IMG/VR virus record: IMGVR_UViG_3300012920_000050
Coordinates: 1-55,410 of that record
Reading direction: 5' to 3' (one strand)
Length of the DNA: 55,410 bases
DNA from: a virus
In this document: positions 25,658 through 33,168 of the stretch, piece by piece
Numbering within the stretch: position 1 is the stretch's first letter
Layout: the number at the start of each line of letters is the position of its first letter
The notes under the pieces: generated by a model
What the model was told of the DNA's origin: nothing
Database searches by the model: none
Seen by the model: only the letters and a program-made list of their open reading frames with translations
Translations under genes and position numbers: made by a program

Positions 25658-28600
25658 TTATAAAGTTAAATCAGTTAAAATTAAATTAGTTGGCCCATCT
25701 GGAATTTCCATGCTCTCTTGAGGGGGAATCGGAATCCTTGGTCGAATAACCTTATTCTTTTTATCTATGGCATCAAATTTAGAGGAGACAAATTCTAGGC
25801 CAGTAATTTCGTTCATGCCGCCCTCAGATTCTTTAACGCTCATTGTTCTAAAAAGCTGCCCCTCTAGTCGGTCAGAGCTAATTTTTATAGCAGAATTTAT
25901 GTACATTATTCGCGTTCCCTCTCTAAGCTTCTTAAGAGGAGCGGGAGACCTTCCCTCGCCTTCTCCATGAACTTGCCAATGAGCGCTTCCCCAGCTTTCT
26001 TTATCTGTATAGTTTATACCCCCAATTGGCATATCGTTATTCCACTCGTCAACCAAATCTTGATGCGCGTTTACATAAGCCTCAAAGTCAAAAATGGTAG
26101 TATCAAATTTATTTGCCAAGAAAAAATCAGCGACAAGACCAGAGTCCTCTAACTCAAACTCATTTTCATTTATTTTTTTTACAACCCAATAGTCATTTTT
26201 TCCCCTTTCTCTTTCGGTTCCGTTACCAGATCCATCTAGGTTATAAAGCCCAGAAATTAAAGGTATGTCTTGACCTGGATCATGAACGCCTCCAGGAGGC
26301 CTTATCCATACAAATTCTCCATCAGAAAGTTGAAGGTCTATATTTCTTATGGTTTGTAAATGCACAACAACAAACCTTCTTCCCCCTTCATCTTTGATCT
26401 GTATTTTAGATAAATTTATTCCCACAAACTCTTCAGACTGCATCGCATTGTCGATAATGTCTTCTGTTGGAGAGCTATCATGAACGCTTTTTGCCGTTTG
26501 AGGGTCGATTAGATTTGGCGTGCCAGGCCATTTAAAAAGAGCTCCTTTTGGGTTAGATGTATATTTTCTGTCGCATGTAACCAACAACTCCCCAATTCTA
26601 AACTTCGTCCCTTTATCTGCAGGATTCTCTGTATAAAGGAAAGCTCTTTCAGGTGCTTCGTCATAGTAAACATAAAGCCACCCTTCACCCATTATATGCC
26701 ACCAATGCCTAAAATTTTCAGGCTGACCTGAGGGGCTAACGCCCTTGGGTTTTATCCAAACCCATCTTTGCAAATCTGAAAACCATAACCATGTAGCCTG
26801 AGACGGGTTGTCTGACACAGGAGGAGCATAAACCCAAAACCCAAGATTTGCAGAGTAAAACCAATCAGACCCCTTTACTTTTTGACCTGCAAAGTAACAA
26901 AGGCCCAGAAAATCAGAATAAGCCCAAGCCCCAGTTAATTCTTCGTTTATTTCTAAAAAAGCTTTAACCTGAGACTCTATGCCTTCGTGTTCCCCACCTC
27001 CGCTCCCAGAGGGCCTTCCTTTTAATGACCACGCAGACCCAACAGAGATTTTATCTAAAGCGTTTTGATTTATACGCTCGCTTTCAGTGACAATGAAATG
27101 GCTTCCGCCAATATTACCAAGAGAATCAAACCCTTCGCTAGACAGGTTTATAACAAAATCTCCATCAAACCTATTCAACCCAACAACCAAGCCTGCTGGA
27201 CGATAATATGTTTTATTTCCAACGATCACATCCTCAGCGCTTCCATTTCCTACGGGTTCACCAAGATTATTTTTTGCGTTCTCAGCAGAAGATTCATGTA
27301 AAAATAAAGGGTAAAAACCAAGGCTCTCTATGGCTCCCTCAACTAAAGTTGACTTTACTAACTTATTGGTAACCTTGAAAGTATTTTTTGTCCTAGAAAC
27401 TATAGTATAGGGCGCTCCTAACGACAGACCCCTGGGAAGAACACCGTCTGTCTCAAAACTAATAATATCTCCATCCTCAAAGCCATGATTAAAAACATTA
27501 AATAAATTCTTCTCCAGATTCATTATAAACCCAGACTTAAATCTTAAATCTTCGGCAACCAAAGTTTGCCCTTGAGGGCCAGGATCAATAATTTTATCTT
27601 CGCGACCAATAGCTAAGCTGTATCCTTGACCAAGCCTACATTTAAACCTTAATATTTGAGGGGCAAAAATAGACTCAATTTCCGCATCTTGATCTTCCGA
27701 GGATCTCTCAAACCTGGCTCTCTTTTCAATTTTTTCTACTTCGGAATTTGGCGAAGCGACAGCAATGGTTATCTCTGGCTCTCCATTAAATGGTTCGCTT
27801 ATAGTATTTTTATCCAAAAGCAAACAGGTTCTTTGATATTCTGACAGGTTTTGTTCGGGCAACTGATCCTTCACTTGAACCCGAAGTATTCTTCCGCTTT
27901 TATTCTGACCAGACCTAGCTTCATCAGAAACTTCAAAAATTGCTCCAGGAAAAAGATAGCTAGACTCTATCCCAGATTTAAAGTTTATAGTTTCTATCTC
28001 CAACTGAGTTGTAAAAATAACCCATTTTGCCAGTCGTCTGGCTTGAGACTGAGAAGTTATGCCAAAACCTAAAGTTTCTTCTTCTCTGTACCCAAATTTA
28101 TTAACAGCCTCTGGAGATTCTTCTATAACAACATCTGTCCGATAATGATTATCTTTATTATTATATCTAACCAAAGAAGTAGTAACTTTTTGGTCTTTTG
28201 TTATTCCAGAATATGAAAACCCTTCTGCAGAAACATTGGAGTCATTAAATAATGCAATTGGTAATTTTTGAGAGTCTTGTATAGCTATAATTTGCCCATT
28301 ATAGTATGCAGTGATACCTCTAAATACAGAAGCAAATTGATTAATCAAATCGATAGCCTTCATTCTGTCAGTAACATAAACATTTGAAGTAAACCTTGGT
28401 TCTACTATAGAGTGAGAAATTTGAGTCGCACAAGCCCCTAAGACGGTATTCCCGTTTGCTCCCTCAGAAAATGGCTTTCCAGAGAGTTCTACTATAAAAT
28501 CAAAAAGCTCTCCATTCTCTACACAATTAGAACTAACTATAGTTCTTTCCTCAATAATAACTTCTCCTTTCCTAAAACTGGAATTACGAAACCTCACTTC

Positions 28601-30700
28601 ATCGTTTGACCCTCCTTCAGTAGAAATAAAGAAAGCTATTTTTTTACCTTGAAAAGATTTGTCTTGACCAAACTCTTCATAGAACCTAAATTTAGTCAAA
28701 TCTTCGCTTCTACGATCTGCACTATTTTCAAAATGAGATTTCTCTAGCTTTATAGAAAAAGTATTACTATCGGAGTTATCAGAAGAAATTTTACATGAAA
28801 AACACCGAGGAAGCCCAGTTTTAGTTTCTATCGGATAGTCGGTTTCAACAAGCTCATCACAGTATTTAGCTATTCTATAGAGTTGCCACCTATCTATATC
28901 CCCCTCATCCAATCCAAACTTAGATATCCCAAACCTTGCATTGCTTAATATATCATAATATATCCACGCAGGGTTATCGGTCCACTCTTTATTCTCGTCA
29001 TCTATTGAATGTATAGACTCTGCAAGAGACTGTTGGCCCTTAAACAGTCCATCCCACGGCCCAATATATTCCCTTGTGTCTGGATTATAGTTGGTAGGAA
29101 CAAGAACCTTTTTCATTTTACAAAGATAAGACCTCTCTGGAACACTACTAAAGTTTTTACTATCGAACTTAATTTTAGCAATAGCAGAATGAGGGTACAA
29201 TACTTTTTCCATAATATAATCAGTTGCCCCAACAAACTCAATATTCCTTACCACACCAATTCCACCTATAGCCCCTCCGTCCACACTAGGATCAAGCTCT
29301 TTTGTAAGCTTAACTATTTTAAAAGTTACTCCCTTGGAAATATCTTTTGGGCGATCATATTCTACTAATACATCAAATTCGTAAGTACTAGTAGCTATTC
29401 CATGTATACTAAAACTGCCCCCGGCTGCAGTAAGCCCCACGTTAGGAGTTGTGACATCAATTTCATTGTCAGAAGAATTGGGGTCCGTTTCTTGAGTAGT
29501 AGTAGTTGGGCCGCGCAATGGATTAAAAGCATAGTCCCTAGCAACACAGCCAGAGGCGGGGTCATTTATATCAAACTCTTTCCCATCCTTTACTATTTTT
29601 ATAGCAAACTTAACAGTCTCGGCAACAGTAGCTCCAGACTTTTGTTGCCTCGAAACCCTAGCGCCAAAAGTTAGCCTTGTTCTGGTCACAAAAGGATTGG
29701 CAACGTAATGAGTTAAAATTTTTGCATTCTTTGCTATAGCAGCATCAAAAGTTGCAAGATGAGAATCATCTTTTGGTTCGCAGTAAGGTGGTGGTCCATG
29801 AAATGAAGTTCCATATTCGGTTAACAAAGGACTATATTCGCATAAATCATGAGTTTCTCCATTTTCCCCCAAAGTTAACTTGGGTTGTCCAGCCTCTCCC
29901 TCCTCATTTAATATAAAATTCAAGCTACCATCATTTTGCCCACTTGGATCATGATTTCTTATGGGGACATTATTTAAATAAATGCCTTCCCTAAGGTCTG
30001 TATCCAAAATTCTCCCAGTAGAAGACACTATTCCCGCTATTGGCCCTTCGGACAAAAGTTCGGTATATTCTATAGTTGAGAACGACTCCAACACCTTATG
30101 ACTTTTATCTCCCCCAGTGCCCTTAGATTTTATAATTGGTTTTGTAATTTTGTCTTGGCCAATATTAGTAGATCCTATCTTTAAAGTTCCATACCCCACA
30201 GGAACAGAAACTCCTTGATTAGCTCTATTCTGAGAGCCCTGCATAAGAAAAGACTTTGTGGTAGTAGGAGACTGTTGCTGCGGAGGTTTAAACAAAGACT
30301 TCATTATTGCTCCTACAACAAAAGCTACGACTATAGGTATAAGTATTGATCCTATGGTTATTTTTGTTCCCTCAATTAAAGTTATTGCCAAGAATGTAGA
30401 AACAGGTTCCGCGCCTTTAACTTGAGGCATTATATGAAGCTCTTCAGAAGAAAAGTTAATTTCAATACTCTTATCATCAATTACAGACTCCTGGAGTTCC
30501 TTCTTATTTTTTATTTTTGCGGGGTTTTTATTAAAAACGAAATACCTCACTCCCTCTTTTTCTTTTTTTAGCATGTAACTCAAAAAACCTTCACTATTTG
30601 ATTCTATTGCCGCAAAAGCCTCAGCAGGAGAGCGAACGCCAAGATTCCACTTTTTACCAAAGCGTTCTCCCAACCTTCCATATAAATATACCTTTTTCAC
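25658..30700 (-). CDS. Tail-tip protein: fused lambda gpI-like and gpJ-like (host specificity/hub)
   Basis: 1680 residues from a GTG at 30700 with Shine-Dalgarno AATAAGG. Residues 1-160 match lambda tail assembly protein I: start KKVYLYGRLGERFGKKW, LHIMPQVKGA, and a hydrophobic glycine-rich segment (about 105-137, ILIPIVVAFVVGAIMKSLF). From about 165 the gpJ hub begins (VPVGYGTLKIGSTNIGQD, then LLSEGPIAGIV), with PAWIYYDILSNARFGI typical of J. Inserted further on are a Trp-rich module (about 1247-1353) and one NPDV/EGR-type module (about 1537-1585). In lambda, I and J are separate genes. The protein should close the tail tip and carry the fibre. Confidence 0.85.
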   Translation of the reverse strand: MKKVYLYGRLGERFGKKWNLGVRSPAEAFAAIESNSEGFLSYMLKKEKEGVRYFVFNKNPAKIKNKKELQESVIDDKSIEINFSSEELHIMPQVKGAEPVSTFLAITLIEGTKITIGSILIPIVVAFVVGAIMKSLFKPPQQQSPTTTKSFLMQGSQNRANQGVSVPVGYGTLKIGSTNIGQDKITKPIIKSKGTGGDKSHKVLESFSTIEYTELLSEGPIAGIVSSTGRILDTDLREGIYLNNVPIRNHDPSGQNDGSLNFILNEEGEAGQPKLTLGENGETHDLCEYSPLLTEYGTSFHGPPPYCEPKDDSHLATFDAAIAKNAKILTHYVANPFVTRTRLTFGARVSRQQKSGATVAETVKFAIKIVKDGKEFDINDPASGCVARDYAFNPLRGPTTTTQETDPNSSDNEIDVTTPNVGLTAAGGSFSIHGIATSTYEFDVLVEYDRPKDISKGVTFKIVKLTKELDPSVDGGAIGGIGVVRNIEFVGATDYIMEKVLYPHSAIAKIKFDSKNFSSVPERSYLCKMKKVLVPTNYNPDTREYIGPWDGLFKGQQSLAESIHSIDDENKEWTDNPAWIYYDILSNARFGISKFGLDEGDIDRWQLYRIAKYCDELVETDYPIETKTGLPRCFSCKISSDNSDSNTFSIKLEKSHFENSADRRSEDLTKFRFYEEFGQDKSFQGKKIAFFISTEGGSNDEVRFRNSSFRKGEVIIEERTIVSSNCVENGELFDFIVELSGKPFSEGANGNTVLGACATQISHSIVEPRFTSNVYVTDRMKAIDLINQFASVFRGITAYYNGQIIAIQDSQKLPIALFNDSNVSAEGFSYSGITKDQKVTTSLVRYNNKDNHYRTDVVIEESPEAVNKFGYREEETLGFGITSQSQARRLAKWVIFTTQLEIETINFKSGIESSYLFPGAIFEVSDEARSGQNKSGRILRVQVKDQLPEQNLSEYQRTCLLLDKNTISEPFNGEPEITIAVASPNSEVEKIEKRARFERSSEDQDAEIESIFAPQILRFKCRLGQGYSLAIGREDKIIDPGPQGQTLVAEDLRFKSGFIMNLEKNLFNVFNHGFEDGDIISFETDGVLPRGLSLGAPYTIVSRTKNTFKVTNKLVKSTLVEGAIESLGFYPLFLHESSAENAKNNLGEPVGNGSAEDVIVGNKTYYRPAGLVVGLNRFDGDFVINLSSEGFDSLGNIGGSHFIVTESERINQNALDKISVGSAWSLKGRPSGSGGGEHEGIESQVKAFLEINEELTGAWAYSDFLGLCYFAGQKVKGSDWFYSANLGFWVYAPPVSDNPSQATWLWFSDLQRWVWIKPKGVSPSGQPENFRHWWHIMGEGWLYVYYDEAPERAFLYTENPADKGTKFRIGELLVTCDRKYTSNPKGALFKWPGTPNLIDPQTAKSVHDSSPTEDIIDNAMQSEEFVGINLSKIQIKDEGGRRFVVVHLQTIRNIDLQLSDGEFVWIRPPGGVHDPGQDIPLISGLYNLDGSGNGTERERGKNDYWVVKKINENEFELEDSGLVADFFLANKFDTTIFDFEAYVNAHQDLVDEWNNDMPIGGINYTDKESWGSAHWQVHGEGEGRSPAPLKKLREGTRIMYINSAIKISSDRLEGQLFRTMSVKESEGGMNEITGLEFVSSKFDAIDKKNKVIRPRIPIPPQESMEIPDGPTNLILTDLTL

Positions 30701-30720
30701 TATGCCTTATTCCTATGTAT

Positions 30721-30728
30721 CTATACAC
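30721..30728 (-). promoter_or_regulatory. Candidate late promoter octamer variant (GTGTATAG)
   Basis: Minus strand GTGTATAG, preceded by AA, lies 20 nt before the GTG start of the gpI-gpJ gene and overlaps the stop codon of the gpK-like gene. The leader it would make contains the Shine-Dalgarno AATAAGG. Confidence 0.4.
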
Positions 30729-31047
30729 TTACATTTTCATATAAAAAGAAACTATCTTCTTTTATACTATAAATCAAGAAAGGTACCTCAAGTTCATCAG
30801 AATAAATCATATCCTGCCTAGAAGGATGGGCAGATGATTCAGTATGAGAATGAAAAACACATTTTACATTATTATCTATAAAAACATACGGATCAATAAC
30901 AAACTCATACCTAGGATTATTACTTTTATTTTCACATTTTAAAAAATAAATTTTTTTGTTTAACTCGCAAAAAAGCCCGCAAGATTCTACATCCGGATTG
31001 GATAAGGAGCAATTTTTGGCTATATTTAACTCCTCTTCAGGAATCAC
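30721..31047 (-). CDS. Tail assembly protein, lambda gpK-like JAMM metalloprotease
   Basis: 108 residues from GTG 31047, one base after the gpL-like stop; a TTG at 31089 would add 14 residues and overlap the upstream gene by 41 nt. PDVESCGLFCE near the N-terminus and the metal motif HSHTESSAHPSRQD (H-x-H...S-x-x-D), then VPFLIYSI, match the JAB/JAMM domain of lambda gpK. The NlpC/P60 peptidase half of lambda gpK is absent. It sits between gpL-like and gpI-gpJ-like genes, as in lambda. The JAMM enzyme is thought to act in tail-tip assembly. Confidence 0.8.
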   Translation of the reverse strand: MIPEEELNIAKNCSLSNPDVESCGLFCELNKKIYFLKCENKSNNPRYEFVIDPYVFIDNNVKCVFHSHTESSAHPSRQDMIYSDELEVPFLIYSIKEDSFFLYENVSV

Positions 31048-31048
31048 T

Positions 31049-32377
31049 CTAAGCAGGTCTATGCTTGTCTGTTCCAGGAAAACCTCCAAACCTCAAACCA
31101 GAATCGTCTGCAGAGTTATAGTTTTTAGACTCAATCTCACTCGCTTCGTTTTCTCCAGGTAGTCTCAAAGTAACTCTTCCAATCTTGGGCATTGGCTTGC
31201 GAGTTTCTTCGGATTTTCCATGGGCCAACCAATGAGCTTTACCCCAATCATACTTATTATCATATTTAATGCCTCGAATTGCCTCTTCTTCATTATAGTC
31301 TTTAATTAAATCATCATGAATATCTACGTATTTTTCATAATCATTTTCTTGTATAAATATAGGGTCAGATGAAAATCTTTTTTTGCAAGCACCAAGTGTC
31401 TTATTGCATTCATCCTTTTGCCAGAAATGCTTATCGAAAAACGGGTGATGGTCTTTAGCAAACACGTGCGTCTGAACGCACACATACACTAAGGGAGTTT
31501 GCTGGTAAGGGTTTGTAGCGTTCGCTGTAGTTATTCTAACAATATCTCCAAGATTATATCCCTGTAAAGAGTTCTCTGTTCCGTTTTTTCCAAAGCGACT
31601 CCACTCTGGTACATCTGCCATCCCATTTGGATACTCTCTATAATCAACAAAACCAGGGTGTCTAGCCCTAGAATTTGGGTCAGAAGAAGAATTAAACCCA
31701 AAGATTAGCGAATTTTCTTCTACAGTCTCAATAGGAAGCCCTCTATACCCACATCCGATAGAACATCTGTACACCCACCCACAGTGATTAGGCATAACAA
31801 TCCTTGCGGGCGCTTCTGCATTACTAAGCTCAAGAGCAGAGACTAGCTCAAATTGTATAACATTTTTTGTTTCAGAGGTTTTTCTATTTATATAATAAAC
31901 ATCGTCGCCAAAATGAGAATTTGGATCGGCTTCTCCAAAAGGATTTTTACCATCTTGATTTTTAGTGTTTGGATCTATAAAATTATCATCGTCGATAAAC
32001 TTGGCAAAAGTTCTTTTTCTAGTTACCTTGCAGTTAGCAAAGTCATGATTGGAGTGAACTATCTTAGAAAGAAGCCCTTCTGGATTTGCTATAGCTAATT
32101 TAGGCCTAGGTAATCTACCATCTCCTTGTTGCTCAAACCCGTCTGATTCGATAGGTAAAGGTTGGTATGCATTTCCTTGCCAAAAAACTGGATTGGAAGA
32201 GTTTTTCATGGGGCAAAACCTGTAAACCGTATCAGCGCCTATATTAATTCCAGCAAGATCAGACATCATCTCAAAATTTGCCTGTAAATTACTAAAATCT
32301 ATTTCATAAAACTCTAAGATCGCATCGGGAGAAATGCTGAACATTTCTTTATTAAAATTTGAACTAGCCTTGGACAT
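31049..32377 (-). CDS. Minor tail protein, lambda gpL-like with inserted modules
   Basis: 442 residues (lambda gpL is about 230). The gpL core is clear: YRFCPMKNSSNPVFWQGNAY, LPRPKLAIANPEG, then ELSNAEAPARIVMPNHCGW, and the cysteine-rich HCGWVYRCSIGCGYRG (about 196-215) with DECNKTLGACKKRF (about 323-336), which in gpL hold an iron-sulfur cluster; the C-terminus LRFGGFPGTDKHRP is also typical. Between the two Cys groups lies a CBM-like insert (QGYNLGDIVRI...VYVCVQTH). Residues about 342-392 are an NPDV/EGR-type module. It is part of the distal tail cone. Confidence 0.8.
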   Translation of the reverse strand: MSKASSNFNKEMFSISPDAILEFYEIDFSNLQANFEMMSDLAGINIGADTVYRFCPMKNSSNPVFWQGNAYQPLPIESDGFEQQGDGRLPRPKLAIANPEGLLSKIVHSNHDFANCKVTRKRTFAKFIDDDNFIDPNTKNQDGKNPFGEADPNSHFGDDVYYINRKTSETKNVIQFELVSALELSNAEAPARIVMPNHCGWVYRCSIGCGYRGLPIETVEENSLIFGFNSSSDPNSRARHPGFVDYREYPNGMADVPEWSRFGKNGTENSLQGYNLGDIVRITTANATNPYQQTPLVYVCVQTHVFAKDHHPFFDKHFWQKDECNKTLGACKKRFSSDPIFIQENDYEKYVDIHDDLIKDYNEEEAIRGIKYDNKYDWGKAHWLAHGKSEETRKPMPKIGRVTLRLPGENEASEIESKNYNSADDSGLRFGGFPGTDKHRPA

Positions 32378-32387
32378 AATTGTGTTT

Positions 32388-33143
32388 TTAAAATTCTCGG
32401 GTGTCTGGTTCTATAAAAACCTTCAAGTCTGCATACTGAGGAGAGTATTCGTCTGTGCTCGATATAACTACTGCTCCATAAAAGTATTTTCCATTTAGAC
32501 CAGATTTAAATTTTGTTCCTGGCGCAATATCCGAACCAACTAGATTTGGTACGACTTTTGGTAGGGTAATGGTAAAGGTTCCATTATTTCCAGATCCAAA
32601 TTTATTATTAAAATAATTGCGCATATTGGAATCCACAAAGCTTCCGGTTCCAAGGAGATCTATTGTTACGGTTATAGTTGGGGAAACGGAAAGATCACTA
32701 TATGTTGCAGCAAATGCCTGAGTAGAAATGCCTGCCGGATGTCCATGCTCGGACCCAATTCCCTGAACCCTTGGCGCGTTTACCACATTTGCGCCCCAGT
32801 CTATTCTAGTTATTGCCACCTTTTCAATTGGTTCCGTTTCTTGCGGATCGCTTGGGTCGGGCTGCGTTCCGAAACCTCTCATCATAGGCGCATCCATCGA
32901 CCTAAAAGCCCAACATCCAGGCTGCCTAGAATTTTTTGGATGATTTATAATTGGAGCTGTAGTATCTGGCCCTTGATAGCAAAGAATCATTTGCAATCTA
33001 TTACCATAGTTGTAATTATACTGATGAAAAAAAGAATTACCATGAGCTCCAGCGGGGACGTAAACATGCCCATTAGATTCTCTTTTTACCGAGTGGTTTC
33101 TGGTAACAGGATAGGGATCAAACTCTATAAAAGGTACGCTCAT
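32388..33143 (-). CDS. Tail-associated protein, unknown family
   Basis: 251 residues between the gpM-like and gpL-like genes. The sequence is rich in aromatic residues, Gly and Pro (GNRLQMILCYQGPDTTAP, CWAFRSMDAPMMRGF) with a beta-rich C-terminal half ending VFIEPDTREF. No signal peptide or membrane segment. A GTGTAATA box sits 6 nt before the ATG, the best late-promoter match of the tail operon. Position suggests a virion or tail-assembly role; the function is not recognised. Confidence 0.6.
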   Translation of the reverse strand: MSVPFIEFDPYPVTRNHSVKRESNGHVYVPAGAHGNSFFHQYNYNYGNRLQMILCYQGPDTTAPIINHPKNSRQPGCWAFRSMDAPMMRGFGTQPDPSDPQETEPIEKVAITRIDWGANVVNAPRVQGIGSEHGHPAGISTQAFAATYSDLSVSPTITVTIDLLGTGSFVDSNMRNYFNNKFGSGNNGTFTITLPKVVPNLVGSDIAPGTKFKSGLNGKYFYGAVVISSTDEYSPQYADLKVFIEPDTREF

Positions 33144-33149
33144 ATTTTT

Positions 33150-33157
33150 TATTACAC
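33150..33157 (-). promoter_or_regulatory. Candidate late promoter octamer (GTGTAATA)
   Basis: Minus strand GGTGTAATA is followed by six A/T bases and the ATG at 33143. There is no Shine-Dalgarno. If the octamer is a -10 element, transcription starts at or beside the ATG, giving a leaderless mRNA. Confidence 0.6.
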
Positions 33158-33168
33158 CAAGCCTCTAA

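Noticed and set aside
18476-26400. Numerous 60-180 codon frames antisense to the giant fibre and tip genes (for example 23618-24163)
   Set aside because: They are shadows of long A/T-rich coding regions; compositions are odd (Cys/Arg/Phe-rich) and no start signals are present.
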